The position numbers and the translations under genes were made by a program. Of a stretch of DNA of 64,000 nucleotides, positions 54,217 through 63,789 are shown piece by piece (the stretch's first letter is position 1; the number at the start of each line of letters is the position of its first letter). Under the pieces are notes generated by a model. That model did no database searches, was not told the DNA's origin, and worked only from the letters and a program-made list of their open reading frames with translations. The DNA lies in contig NZ_BONQ01000087.1 of the NCBI RefSeq assembly GCF_016862795.1, forward strand, positions 1 through 64,000, read 5' to 3'. This DNA is from Dactylosporangium siamense (GTDB lineage: Bacteria; Actinomycetota; Actinomycetes; Mycobacteriales; Micromonosporaceae).

Positions 54217-54765
54217 ATGAGCATCGGCGGCACCCTGAAGGGGTTCGGCGTCACCTTCTCGCACATGTTCAAGCCGGTGGTCACCGAGGAGTACCCGGAG
54301 CAGCGCAAGCCTCCGGCCCCGCGGTACCACGGCCGGCACATCCTCAACCGGTGGCCGGACGGCCTGGAGAAGTGCATCGGCTGCGAGCTGTGCGCGTGGG
54401 CCTGCCCCGCGGACGCGATCTTCGTCGAGGGTGCCGACAACACCGAGGACGAGCGCTTCTCGCCGGGTGAGCGCTACGCCCAGACGTACCAGATCAACTA
54501 CGCCCGCTGCATCTTCTGCGGTCTGTGCATCGAGGCCTGCCCGACGCGTTCGCTGACCATGAGCAACGAGTACGAGCTGGCCCGCGACAACCGGCGCGAC
54601 CTGATCTTCACCAAGGAGATGCTGCTCGCGCCGCTGCTGCCCGGCATGGAGCGCCCGCCGCACGACATGCGTCTCGGCGAGACGGAGAAGGACTACTACG
54701 TCGGCGCGCTCGAGAACCCCGGCACGTCCGCGGGTGCCGAGCACTACAAGGGGGGTCAGGCATGA
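54217..54765 (+). CDS. nuoI: NADH-quinone oxidoreductase subunit I
   Basis: 182 residues, two [4Fe-4S] clusters: [12 protein letters not shown] and [12 protein letters not shown]. The start at ATG 54217 follows a GGAGG; an earlier in-frame ATG at 54169 is less likely. It passes electrons towards N2. Confidence 0.96.
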   Translation: MSIGGTLKGFGVTFSHMFKPVVTEEYPEQRKPPAPRYHGRHILNRWPDGLEKCIGCELCAWACPADAIFVEGADNTEDERFSPGERYAQTYQINYARCIFCGLCIEACPTRSLTMSNEYELARDNRRDLIFTKEMLLAPLLPGMERPPHDMRLGETEKDYYVGALENPGTSAGAEHYKGGQA

Positions 54766-55535
54766 ACCTCTCCCTGGAGCTGCTGGCCGCCGCCGGAGAC
54801 GTGAAGGGAGGCGAGGCCGCCACCTTCTGGATCCTCGCCCCGATCGCGGTCCTCGGCGCCCTCGGCATGGTCTGGGCCCGTAACGCGGTGCACTCCGCGC
54901 TGTTCCTGGTGATCTCGATGCTGTGCCTGGGCGTGTTCTACGTCCTGCAGGCCGGGCCGTTCATCGGCATGGTGCAGATCATCGTCTACACCGGCGCCAT
55001 CATGATGCTGTTCCTGTTCGTGCTGATGCTGGTCGGTCGCGACTCCTCGGACTCGCTGATCGAGACGCTGCGCGGCCAGCGGATGGTGGCGATCCTGCTC
55101 GGCGTCGGGCTGTCGCTGCTGATGGGCATCGCGCTGTACCGCGCGCTCGGCGACAGCGACCCGAAGGGCCTGACCGAGGCGAACGCCGCCGGCAACGTGA
55201 CCGGCCTGGCCAGGCTGATCTTCACCAAGTACGTGTACGTGTTCGAGGTGACCTCGGCGCTGCTGATCACGGCGGCGGTGGGCGCGATGATCCTGGCCCA
55301 CATCCAGAAGAGCCCCGAAGAAAAGATCAGCCAGCCGGAGCGGATGCTCAAGCGGTTCCTGCCGGGCAACTACCCCGCGCCGAAGCCCGGCCCGGGCGTG
55401 TTCTCCACCTCCGACTCGGTGGCGACGCCCGCGCGGCTGCCCGACGGCACGCCGTCGGACCGCAGCATCTCCAAGATCCTCCCGACCCGGGAGTTGACGT
55501 CGGCAGACGTCGCACCGAAGGGGACCGAGAAGTGA
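54762..55535 (+). CDS. nuoJ: NADH-quinone oxidoreductase subunit J
   Basis: 257 residues, five helices. [20 protein letters not shown] and [20 protein letters not shown] are characteristic. It has a cytoplasmic C-terminal tail of about 80 residues after the last helix. ATG overlaps nuoI by 4 bp. Confidence 0.95.
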   Translation: MNLSLELLAAAGDVKGGEAATFWILAPIAVLGALGMVWARNAVHSALFLVISMLCLGVFYVLQAGPFIGMVQIIVYTGAIMMLFLFVLMLVGRDSSDSLIETLRGQRMVAILLGVGLSLLMGIALYRALGDSDPKGLTEANAAGNVTGLARLIFTKYVYVFEVTSALLITAAVGAMILAHIQKSPEEKISQPERMLKRFLPGNYPAPKPGPGVFSTSDSVATPARLPDGTPSDRSISKILPTRELTSADVAPKGTEK

Positions 55536-55831
55536 CACCGACGTACTACATCGTCCTGGCGTCGATCCTGTTCACGATCGGCGCGGTGGGTGTGCTCATC
55601 CGGCGCAACGCGATCGTGCTGTTCATGTGCATCGAGCTCATGCTCAATGCGGCCAACCTCGCGCTCGTCACGTTCAGCCGGATCAACGGCACGCTCGACG
55701 GCCAGATCATGGCGTTCTTCGTCATGGTCGTCGCGGCGGCCGAGGTCGTCGTCGGCCTGGCGATCATCATGTCGATCTTCCGGACTCGACGCTCCGCAAG
55801 CGTCGACGACGCGAACCTGCTGAAGTACTAG
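55532..55831 (+). CDS. nuoK: NADH-quinone oxidoreductase subunit K
   Basis: 99 residues, three helices with the conserved glutamates in [14 protein letters not shown] and [13 protein letters not shown] that take part in proton movement. GTG start overlaps nuoJ by 4 bp. Confidence 0.96.
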   Translation: MTPTYYIVLASILFTIGAVGVLIRRNAIVLFMCIELMLNAANLALVTFSRINGTLDGQIMAFFVMVVAAAEVVVGLAIIMSIFRTRRSASVDDANLLKY

Positions 55832-55841
55832 GGAGCGGGTT

Positions 55842-57752
55842 GTGGAACCAATCGCCTACACGGCGGCGAACGGGTGGCTGGGCACGTTCTGGCTGCTGCC
55901 CGCGATCCCGCTGGCCAGCGCGGCAGTGCTGCTGCTGCTCGGCAAGCGCGCCGACCGCTGGGGACACTGGCTCGGCGTGCTCAGCGTCGCCACGTCCTTC
56001 GTGCTGGGGCTGACCTACTTCTTCACGCTCCGCGGGCTCGAGAACCGCAGCGGCGTCGAGCTGAAGCTGTGGGACTACATCGGCGTCGGGGACTTCAAGG
56101 TCGACCTGGGTCTGCTGTTCGACCCGCTGTCGGCGATGTTCGTCCTGCTGATCACGGGTGTCGGCTCACTGATCCACCTCTACGCGGTGGGTTACATGGA
56201 CCACGACCCGGGTCGCCGGAAGTTCTTCGGCTACTTCAATCTGTTCGTCGCGGCCATGCTGTTGCTGGTCCTCGGCAACAACTACGTGATGCTGTACTTC
56301 GGTTGGGAGGGCGTCGGTCTCGCCTCCTACCTGCTGATCTCCTTCTGGTACCTGAAGCCGAGCGCGGCGACCGCCGGTAAGAAGGCGTTCCTCATGAACC
56401 GCGTCGGTGACGCCGGGTTCGCGATCGCCATCTTCATGATGTTCGCCTACCTCGGCACGGTCGACTACGCCGAGGTCTTCAACGGCGTGCACAAGCTCAG
56501 CAGCGGCGTGGTCCTGGTGATGGCGCTCCTGCTGCTGCTCGGCGCGGCTGGCAAGTCCGGCCAGTTCCCGCTGCAGGCCTGGCTCCCGGACGCGATGGAG
56601 GGCCCGACCCCGGTGTCGGCGCTCATCCACGCCGCGACGATGGTCACCGCCGGCGTGTACCTCATCGCCCGCTCGCACCCGATCTTCGACGCCAACTCCA
56701 CGGCGCAGACGGTCGTCGTCGCGGTCGGCGCGCTGACGCTGCTGATGGGCTGCATCATCGGCGCCGCCAAGGACGACATCAAGCGGGTCCTCGCCTGGTC
56801 GACGGTCAGCCAGATCGGCTACATGTTCCTGGGTGTCGGGCTCGGCGGCGCCGCCTACGCGCTCGCGCTGATCCACCTCCTGGCGCACGGCTTCTTCAAG
56901 GCCGGCATGTTCCTCGGCGCCGGCTCGGTCATGCACGGTATGCACGACCAGGTCGACATCCGCCGCTTCGGCGGGCTCTGGAAGTACATGAAGATCACGT
57001 GGGTGACCTTCGGCCTGGGCTGGCTGGCCATCATCGGCTTCCCCGGCCTGTCCGGCTTCTTCTCCAAGGAGCCGATCATCGTCGCGGCGTTCGAGCGCGA
57101 GGGCTGGACCGCCTGGCTGTTCGGCGGCGCGGCGCTGCTGGGCGCCGGGCTGACCGCGTTCTACATGACCCGGCTGTTCTGGCTGACGTTCCACGGCCCG
57201 GAGCGCTGGACCGACGACATCCGGCACCCGCACGAGTCGCCGAAGATCATGACCATCCCGCTGATCCTGCTGGCGCTCGGCTCGGTCGGGGCGGGTTACC
57301 TGCTGTCGACCTCGGTGCCCGAGTGGCTGACCCCGGTCTACGGCAGCGAGCACACCGAGCACGAGCCGGTCATGAGCCACACGGTGATCACGATCCTGTC
57401 GCTGGTGATGACGTTCGCCGGTGCCGGTCTCGCCATCGCACTGTTCAACAAGGGCACCGCCCTGGCCGAGCAGCCGGCCGGCCCGCTGGTCGTCGCGGCC
57501 CGCAAGAACCTCTACACCGACTCGTTCAACGAGGCGGTCTTCGAGGCGCCCGGCCGCTACCTGACCCGGGCCCTGGTCTACATCGACAACCGCGGCATCG
57601 ACGGCCTGGTCAACGGGCTCGCCGCGGGTGTGGGCGGCGGCTCCGGCCGGCTCCGCCGGGCGCAGACCGGGTTCGTGCGCTCCTATGCCCTGTCCATCCT
57701 TGGAGGCGCGGTGCTCGTGGTGGCCGCCATGCTGGCGGTGACGTTCGGATGA
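55842..57752 (+). CDS. nuoL: NADH-quinone oxidoreductase subunit L
   Basis: 636 residues, largest antiporter-like subunit with about 16 helices and the lateral helix at the C-terminus. YFGWEGVGLASYLLI contains the conserved Glu, GKSGQFPLQAWLPDAMEGP the Lys and Asp region. GTG start 10 bp after nuoK. Overlaps nuoM by 4 bp. Confidence 0.96.
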   Translation: MEPIAYTAANGWLGTFWLLPAIPLASAAVLLLLGKRADRWGHWLGVLSVATSFVLGLTYFFTLRGLENRSGVELKLWDYIGVGDFKVDLGLLFDPLSAMFVLLITGVGSLIHLYAVGYMDHDPGRRKFFGYFNLFVAAMLLLVLGNNYVMLYFGWEGVGLASYLLISFWYLKPSAATAGKKAFLMNRVGDAGFAIAIFMMFAYLGTVDYAEVFNGVHKLSSGVVLVMALLLLLGAAGKSGQFPLQAWLPDAMEGPTPVSALIHAATMVTAGVYLIARSHPIFDANSTAQTVVVAVGALTLLMGCIIGAAKDDIKRVLAWSTVSQIGYMFLGVGLGGAAYALALIHLLAHGFFKAGMFLGAGSVMHGMHDQVDIRRFGGLWKYMKITWVTFGLGWLAIIGFPGLSGFFSKEPIIVAAFEREGWTAWLFGGAALLGAGLTAFYMTRLFWLTFHGPERWTDDIRHPHESPKIMTIPLILLALGSVGAGYLLSTSVPEWLTPVYGSEHTEHEPVMSHTVITILSLVMTFAGAGLAIALFNKGTALAEQPAGPLVVAARKNLYTDSFNEAVFEAPGRYLTRALVYIDNRGIDGLVNGLAAGVGGGSGRLRRAQTGFVRSYALSILGGAVLVVAAMLAVTFG

Positions 57753-59278
57753 GCTCCTTTCCGTATCTGACCGTGCTCACGGTGGCGCCGCTCGTCGGCG
57801 CGGCCGGGATCGCGTTCCTGCCCAAGGACAAACCGGAGCTGGCCAAACGCGCCGCCTTCGGCTGGTCGCTGCTGATCCTGGCGCTGACCGTCGGGTTGTG
57901 GCTGCAGTTCAAGCCGACCGGCGAGCGGTTCCAGTTCCGCGAGTCGTACACCTGGATCCCGCAGTGGGGCGCGAAGTTCACGTTCGCGGTCGACGGCATC
58001 GCGCTGGTGATGATCGCGCTGATCGCGCTGCTGGTGCCGCTGGTCGTGCTCGCGTCCTGGCACGACGCGGACAAGAGCAAGCGGTCGGTGCCGGCGTACT
58101 TCGCGCTGCTGCTGGCCCTCGAAGCCACGATGATCGGCGTCTTCGCCGCGCAGGACGTGTTCCTGTTCTACGTGTTCTTCGAGGTCATGCTCGTGCCGAT
58201 GTACTTCCTCATCGGCTCCTACGGCGGGCACCAGAAGCAGTACGCGGCGGTCAAGTTCTTCCTGTACTCGCTGGTCGGCGGGCTCTTCATGCTCGCCGCC
58301 GTGGTCGGGCTGTGGGTGCTCGGCGGGCACACCTTCGACTGGCCGACGCTGCTGTCCGCGGACTTCGGCGTCAACGCCGAGCGCTGGCTGTTCCTCGGCT
58401 TCTTCCTCGCCTTCGCGATCAAGGCGCCGTTCTTCCCGTTCCACACCTGGCTGCCCGACGCCGGTGGTGCGGCGCAGGCCGGTTCGGCGGCGCTGCTCGT
58501 CGGCGTCATGGACAAGGTCGGCACGTTCGGCATCCTGCGCTACTGCCTGCCGCTGTTCCCCAACGCCTCGAAGCACTTCGCCTGGCTCGGGCTGACGCTC
58601 GCGCTGGTCGGCATCGTGTACGGGGCACTGGTGGCCATCGGCCAGCAGGACCTGAAGCGGCTGGTCTCCTACACGTCGATCGCCCACTTCGGCTTCATCG
58701 GCATCGGCATCTTCGCCTTCACCACCCAGGCGGGCACCGGCGCGGTGCTGTACATGGTCAACCACGGCCTCGCGACCGGCCTGCTCTTCCTGGTCGTGGG
58801 CATGCTGGTGAGCCGCCGCGGCAGCGCGCTGGTGAGCGACTTCGGCGGCGCCGGCAAGCTCGTGCCGGTCCTCGCCGGGGTGTTCTTCATCGCCGGTCTC
58901 GCCTCGCTGGCCCTGCCCGGCACGTCGCCGTTCGTCTCGGAGTTCCTGGTCCTGATCGGCACGTTCACCGTGAACAAGACGGTGGCCGTCATCGCGACCG
59001 CCGGCATCATCCTGGCCGCCGGCTACGTGCTCTGGATGATCCAGCGCACCACGCAGGGCACCACGAACCCGAAGCTGCTCGAGATCAAGGCGATGAGCCG
59101 GGACCTGTCGCTGCGTGAGGCCGCCGTCGTCACCCCGCTGATCGCGCTGATCCTGGTGCTCGGCTTCTACCCGAAGCCAGTCATCGACGTGATCAACCCG
59201 GCGATCAAGGCGACGATGTCGGACATGCACGTCACCGACCCGAAAGCCACCGCAGGCACCGTGGAGGCCGGCAAGTGA
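57749..59278 (+). CDS. nuoM: NADH-quinone oxidoreductase subunit M
   Basis: 509 residues, antiporter-like subunit. FYVFFEVMLVPMYFLIGSYG contains the conserved Glu, AIKAPFFPFHTWLPDAGGAA the central region. GTG of nuoN overlaps its stop. Confidence 0.96.
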   Translation: MSSFPYLTVLTVAPLVGAAGIAFLPKDKPELAKRAAFGWSLLILALTVGLWLQFKPTGERFQFRESYTWIPQWGAKFTFAVDGIALVMIALIALLVPLVVLASWHDADKSKRSVPAYFALLLALEATMIGVFAAQDVFLFYVFFEVMLVPMYFLIGSYGGHQKQYAAVKFFLYSLVGGLFMLAAVVGLWVLGGHTFDWPTLLSADFGVNAERWLFLGFFLAFAIKAPFFPFHTWLPDAGGAAQAGSAALLVGVMDKVGTFGILRYCLPLFPNASKHFAWLGLTLALVGIVYGALVAIGQQDLKRLVSYTSIAHFGFIGIGIFAFTTQAGTGAVLYMVNHGLATGLLFLVVGMLVSRRGSALVSDFGGAGKLVPVLAGVFFIAGLASLALPGTSPFVSEFLVLIGTFTVNKTVAVIATAGIILAAGYVLWMIQRTTQGTTNPKLLEIKAMSRDLSLREAAVVTPLIALILVLGFYPKPVIDVINPAIKATMSDMHVTDPKATAGTVEAGK

Positions 59279-60816
59279 ACGACAAACTCCAACTGCCGAA
59301 CCTGGATTACGCGGCGCTCTCGCCGATGCTGATCCTGTTCGGGGTCGCGTGCATCGGCGTGCTCGTCGAGGGCTTCGTGCCGCGGCGGATCCGGCACGGC
59401 GTGCAGCTGTCCCTGTCGCTGCTCGGCCTCGTCGCCGCGCTGGTGATGGTGATCCGTCAGGGCAGCAAGGACGACGTGGTCACGGCGCAGACCGCGGTCG
59501 CGATCGACGGACCGGGCCTGTTCCTGTCCGCCGCGATCATCGTGCTGGGCATCGTGTCGCTGCTGCTGATCGGCGAGCGGTCCCTGGAGACCGGCGGCGC
59601 GTTCGTCGCGCAGGCCGCCGTCACCGCCAACACCGACGCCGACCGCGACCAGGCCGCGCGCACGACCGGCGCGACCGAGGTCTTCCCGCTGACGATGTTC
59701 GCGCTCGCCGGCATGCTGCTGTTCTGCACCGCGAACGACCTGCTGGTCATGTTCGTGGCGCTGGAGGTCTTCTCGCTGCCGCTCTACCTGCTGTGCGCGC
59801 TGGCCCGCCGCCGGCGGCTGCTGTCGCAGGAGGCCGCGCTCAAGTACTTCCTGCTCGGCTCGTTCGCCTCGGCGTTCTTCCTGTTCGGCATCGCGCTCAT
59901 CTACGGCTACGCCGGCCAGGTCGACTTCAAGGCGATCGACACCGCGATCCAGAACTCGGCCAACGACGACATCCTGCTCTACGTCGGCTTGGCGATGCTC
60001 GCGATCGGCCTGCTGTTCAAGGCCGCGGCGGTGCCGTTCCACGTGTGGACCCCCGACGTCTACCAGGGCGCGCCGACGCCGGTCACCGCGCTCATGGCGG
60101 CCTGCACGAAGGTCGCGGCGTTCGGTGGCCTGCTGCGGCTGGTCTACGTGGGCTTCCACCGCACCGAGTGGGAGTTGCAGCAGGTGCTCGGCACGGTGGC
60201 GGTCATCACCATGCTCGTCGGCGCGATCCTGGCCGTGACGCAGACCGACATCAAGCGGCTGCTGGCCTACTCCTCGATCGCCAACGCCGGCTACCTGCTC
60301 CTGGGCGTGCTGTCGGTGTCCGAGCGCGGGCTGTCCAGCTCGATGTTCTACCTGGTCGCCTACGGATTCACGGTCCTCGCCGCGTTCGCCGTGGTGACCC
60401 TGGTCCGCGACGCCGACGGCGAGGCGACCCACCTGTCCCGCTGGGCCGGGCTCGGGCGGCGCTCGCCGCTGTATGCCTCGCTGTTCACGTTCATCCTGCT
60501 GGCCTTCGCCGGTCTGCCGCTGACCAGCGGTTTCACCGCGAAGTTCGGCATCTTCGCGGCGGCGATCGACGCCGGCCAGACCTGGCTGGTGATCGCCGGC
60601 GTGGTGAGCAGCGCCATTCTGGCCTTCCCCTATCTGCGGGTGGTCGTCATGATGTGGCTGTCGGAGCCGGGCGAGACGACCCCTGCGGTATCTATCCCGG
60701 GCGCGATGACAGCAGCGGCGCTGGTCATCGGGACCGTCGCGACGCTGGTGCTCGGCGTTGCCCCGAGCGTCTTGATCGAGGCGACCGAACACGCGGGCAT
60801 ATTCGTCAGCAAATAA
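59275..60816 (+). CDS. nuoN: NADH-quinone oxidoreductase subunit N
   Basis: 513 residues, third antiporter-like subunit. FVALEVFSLPLYLLCALAR contains the key Glu, FKAAAVPFHVWTPDVYQGAP the central site and QTDIKRLLAYSSIANAGYLL a later helix. Last gene of the operon; a terminator-like hairpin follows. Confidence 0.96.
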   Translation: MNDKLQLPNLDYAALSPMLILFGVACIGVLVEGFVPRRIRHGVQLSLSLLGLVAALVMVIRQGSKDDVVTAQTAVAIDGPGLFLSAAIIVLGIVSLLLIGERSLETGGAFVAQAAVTANTDADRDQAARTTGATEVFPLTMFALAGMLLFCTANDLLVMFVALEVFSLPLYLLCALARRRRLLSQEAALKYFLLGSFASAFFLFGIALIYGYAGQVDFKAIDTAIQNSANDDILLYVGLAMLAIGLLFKAAAVPFHVWTPDVYQGAPTPVTALMAACTKVAAFGGLLRLVYVGFHRTEWELQQVLGTVAVITMLVGAILAVTQTDIKRLLAYSSIANAGYLLLGVLSVSERGLSSSMFYLVAYGFTVLAAFAVVTLVRDADGEATHLSRWAGLGRRSPLYASLFTFILLAFAGLPLTSGFTAKFGIFAAAIDAGQTWLVIAGVVSSAILAFPYLRVVVMMWLSEPGETTPAVSIPGAMTAAALVIGTVATLVLGVAPSVLIEATEHAGIFVSK

Positions 60817-60831
60817 GGGCTAGCGCGCCGT

Positions 60832-60864
60832 GACGTCCCCAGTGGTCCACCACGTGGGGACGTC
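60832..60864 (+). terminator. nuo operon terminator
   Basis: GACGTCCCCA (60832-60841) and TGGGGACGTC (60855-60864) form a perfect 10-bp stem; the loop has an inner GTGG/CCAC pair. No T-run follows. Confidence 0.75.
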
Positions 60865-60917
60865 GCTGTAAGAGGGCGCCGCTAGCCGATCGGACAGGCT
60901 ATGGCATCGTTGGAGCT

Positions 60918-61943
60918 GTGGTGAGTACGGGAACCGTGCAATCGGGTGCGTCTGTCGGCTTGACCTTCGCCGATCCGGCGTTGGAAAGCAGCGTCATGGC
61001 GATCCTCAAGGACGTCGAGACGGTGCTGGTCGATTCTGTCGACAGTGCCAACCCGCTGGTGACCGAGGCGGCCCGCCACCTGCTCAACGCGGGTGGCAAG
61101 CGGTTCCGGCCGATGCTGGTGGCGCTCGCCGCGCACTTCGGCGACCCGTCCGCGCGTGAGGTCGTGCTGGCCGGCGCGGTGGTCGAGCTGACCCACCTCG
61201 CCACGCTCTACCACGACGACGTCATGGACGAGGCCGCCGTGCGCCGTGGCGCGCCCAGCGCCAACTCGCGCTGGGGCAACTCCCTGGCGATCCTCATCGG
61301 CGACTACCTGTTCGCCCGCGCCGCCGCCGTCGCCACCGAGCTCGGGCTCGACGCGGTCAAGATCCAGTCGAGCACGTTCTCCCGGCTCGTGCACGGTCAG
61401 GTGGCCGAGACCGCCGGCCCGCTGCAGGGTGAGGACGCGATCTCGCACTACCTGCGGGTCATCTCGCAGAAGACCGGCTCGCTGATCTCGACCAGCGCCC
61501 GGTTCGGCGGCATGTTCGGCGGCTGCTCCGCCGAGGAGATCGAGGCCCTGGCCACGTTCGCCGAGACGTTCGGCATCGCGTTCCAGCTCTCCGACGACCT
61601 GATCGACATCGCCAGCGAGAGCACGCAGTCGGGCAAGACCCCCGGCACCGACCTCCGTGAGGGCGTGCCGACGCTGCCCGTGCTCTATGCACTTGCGTCC
61701 GGCGACGACGACGCCGCCTCGATCCGGCTCCGCGAGATCCTCTCGGCGGGCCCGGTCACCGACGACGCGCTGCACGCGGAGGCGCTGACGCTGCTGCGGG
61801 AGTCCGCGGCGCTGAAGCAGGCCCGTGAGACCGTCCGGGGCTACGCGGACCGCGCCAGGGCGTCCCTGGCCCCGCTGCCGCAGGTGCCCGCGAGGGTTGC
61901 CCTGGAGTCGCTCTGCGACTTCATCGCGGACCGCACCAACTGA
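60918..61943 (+). CDS. Polyprenyl diphosphate synthase
   Basis: 341 residues (one less if the next GTG at 60921 is used). Long-chain isoprenyl synthase making the menaquinone side chain. The two Asp-rich motifs YHDDVMD (DDxxD) and LSDDLIDI bind Mg-diphosphate; NAGGKRFRP and FGIAFQLSDD are typical. The start has CATCGT 7 nt upstream and a weak GGAG before the second GTG. Chain length cannot be told reliably. Confidence 0.9.
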   Translation: MVSTGTVQSGASVGLTFADPALESSVMAILKDVETVLVDSVDSANPLVTEAARHLLNAGGKRFRPMLVALAAHFGDPSAREVVLAGAVVELTHLATLYHDDVMDEAAVRRGAPSANSRWGNSLAILIGDYLFARAAAVATELGLDAVKIQSSTFSRLVHGQVAETAGPLQGEDAISHYLRVISQKTGSLISTSARFGGMFGGCSAEEIEALATFAETFGIAFQLSDDLIDIASESTQSGKTPGTDLREGVPTLPVLYALASGDDDAASIRLREILSAGPVTDDALHAEALTLLRESAALKQARETVRGYADRARASLAPLPQVPARVALESLCDFIADRTN

Positions 61944-61957
61944 TCATCTCCGCCTTC

Positions 61958-61984
61958 ACCGGTGCGGCGCGTCGCCGCACCGGT
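61958..61984 (+). terminator. Terminator after the polyprenyl synthase
   Basis: ACCGGTGCGGCG (61958-61969) and CGCCGCACCGGT (61973-61984) form a perfect 12-bp stem with a 3-nt loop, 15 nt after the stop codon. Confidence 0.82.
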
Positions 61985-62343
61985 TAGCGGTCTGTAGAGA
62001 CAGATTGCTCAGTGCCACCTGGCGCCGATACCTGCCCCGACGACGTCTCGCAACGGCGTGATGACAGCCAGGAGTGGCGGCGCAGCACTCGCCAGGAGGT
62101 TACTCAAGCGCGAGCCCTCTACTTACACAGATATGATGGGCTTGGATGGAGCAATACTTACGTCACTCGGCGTGTCGCCACCATGACTGCACATCACGGG
62201 TGTCCGGAATGAGCTATTCATCGCTATGTGTAGAGCGCTCGGATTCCCTCACCTCACGCCATAAATGATCAAACTGTTCCCTGGACCATCTCCAGTTTCA
62301 TATGGTGTGAATCCAGTTACTGCTGCGGCTGGGGAGGGCGGCG
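61985..62343. promoter_or_regulatory. Intergenic region upstream of the IclR gene
   Basis: 359 bp without a supported gene, more A/T-rich than the genes. It contains AAACTG (62271-62276) facing CAGTTT (62293-62298), and TCCAGTT repeated directly at 62291 and 62312 (21 bp, two turns). Such sites could bind the IclR-like regulator. TATGAT near 62132 may be a -10. Confidence 0.35.
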
Positions 62344-63120
62344 GTGCGGGATCCACAGGCCGAACCCTCGGACCTCATCCGGAGCGTGTCGAGGGCACTA
62401 CGAGTCTTGGAGGCCGTGGGTCAATCACCACGCGGCCTCACCGTGAAGCAGATCGCCCGGCGATGTGACTTCACGGTCGCTACTACCTACCACCTCGTGC
62501 GCACCCTTGCCTACGAGGGCTACGTCATCCGGCGTGAGAACGGCACCTACGTGGTCGGCCTGGAGATCGCCGACCGCTACCGGGAGCTGGTCCTCGCGTT
62601 CCGGGGGCCCAGCGCCGTCACGGACCGGCTGCGCCGGGCCGCTGCGGAGACGGGCTACAGCCACTACCTCGGACGCTTCATCGGCGGCAGGATCGCCGTT
62701 ACGGCGGCCGCGGAGGGGCCACGGACCCCGCCGCTCGACGAGCTGGTGCCGGGCTACGACGACGCCGCACACGCGACGGCGTTGGGCAAGGCGCTGCTCG
62801 CGACGATGAGCGCGGATCAGCGATGGCGTTTCCTGAAGGAGTACGGGATGCGCGCGTACACCTCGGCGACCCTGACGTCACCGGAGGCCCTGGACTCCGA
62901 TCTGGCCGCCGGCGACCGCCGGGGCATGCAGATCGAGATCGGCCAGTTCCGCCAGGGGCTCGCCTGCGCGGCCGTCATGGTGGTCAACGACCGGGACCCG
63001 GACCGCCGGGTCGTCCTGGCCTGCGCGCTGCCGCCGGCGGAGCTGATGTCCTCGGCCAAGGTGGTGCGGACCAGGTTGCTCGCCACCGCCCATCACCTGG
63101 CCACGGTGCTGGCCGAATAG
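62344..63120 (+). CDS. IclR-family transcriptional regulator
   Basis: 258 residues. The winged helix (TVKQIARRCDFTVATTYHLV, then RTLAYEGYVIRRENGTYVVG) is followed by the IclR effector-binding domain with HATALGKALLATMS and FRQGLACAAVMVV. Such regulators usually sense small organic acids or aromatics. GTG start with GGGAGG. The T-rich terminator follows. No target gene is adjacent. Confidence 0.9.
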   Translation: MRDPQAEPSDLIRSVSRALRVLEAVGQSPRGLTVKQIARRCDFTVATTYHLVRTLAYEGYVIRRENGTYVVGLEIADRYRELVLAFRGPSAVTDRLRRAAAETGYSHYLGRFIGGRIAVTAAAEGPRTPPLDELVPGYDDAAHATALGKALLATMSADQRWRFLKEYGMRAYTSATLTSPEALDSDLAAGDRRGMQIEIGQFRQGLACAAVMVVNDRDPDRRVVLACALPPAELMSSAKVVRTRLLATAHHLATVLAE

Positions 63121-63129
63121 GCTCTTCGC

Positions 63130-63162
63130 AAGGGCGCCCCCACGTGGTGGGGGCGCCCTTTT
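63130..63162 (+). terminator. Rho-independent terminator after the IclR gene
   Basis: GGGCGCCCCCAC (63132-63143) and GTGGGGGCGCCC (63147-63158) form a perfect 12-bp stem over GTG, followed by four T residues. Confidence 0.93.
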
Positions 63163-63203
63163 GCGCACCCTGGATGTCGGGTGGCTGACATGTGACGCGG
63201 CCT

Positions 63204-63229
63204 TGAACCGCTGTGCGTATTAGTGCGTA
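63204..63229 (+). promoter_or_regulatory. SigL-type promoter before the sigma gene
   Basis: TGAACC (63204-63209) and CGTA (63226-63229), 16 bp apart, match the -35 and the start of the -10 I recall for mycobacterial SigL. It implies autoregulation. Confidence 0.55.
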
Positions 63230-63264
63230 GAAGCCAGTGGAAGGGATGCGGATAGTGCCAAAGC

Positions 63265-63789
63265 GTGAGTACAGACGATGCTGACCTGCTGCTGAAGGCG
63301 CTCCACAAGGAGCACGGAGATGCGCTGTTCGCCCATGCGCTGCGACTGACCGGCGGAGACCGTCAACGGGCCGAGGACCTCGTGCAGGAAACCCTGCTGC
63401 GGGCCTGGCAACACCCGGAGGCGCTCGACCCGGCCCGCGGCTCGGTGCGGGCCTGGCTCTTCACCACCGCTCGGAACCTGGCCATCGACGCGTGGCGGCG
63501 ACGCTCCGCGCGGGTGGGCGAGGTCTTCACCGACCAGATGCCGGAGTCCCCGGTCGTGGTCGACGAGACCGAGCGCGCGGTGGAGTCCTGGGTCCTGGCG
63601 GAGGCGCTGACCCGACTTTCCCGACCGCACCGCGAGGTCCTGGTGGAGACGTTCTACCAGGGACGCTCGGTCGCCGAGGCGGCCGAACGGCTGGGCGTGC
63701 CCCCGGGCACCGTCAAGTCGCGGACCTACTACGCACTGCGTTCGCTGAAGGTCGTCCTGGAGGAGTTGGGGGTGAGCAATGAGGTGTGA
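63265..63789 (+). CDS. ECF sigma factor, SigL-type
   Basis: 174 residues. Region 2: HGDALFAHALRLTGGDRQRA and DLVQETLLRAW; region 4: LSRPHREVLVETFYQGRSVA and VPPGTVKSRTYYALRSL. Resembles the SigL branch, supported by the zinc-type anti-sigma gene behind it, with which it overlaps by 11 bp. GTG start; no clear ribosome-binding site. Confidence 0.85.
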   Translation: MSTDDADLLLKALHKEHGDALFAHALRLTGGDRQRAEDLVQETLLRAWQHPEALDPARGSVRAWLFTTARNLAIDAWRRRSARVGEVFTDQMPESPVVVDETERAVESWVLAEALTRLSRPHREVLVETFYQGRSVAEAAERLGVPPGTVKSRTYYALRSLKVVLEELGVSNEV

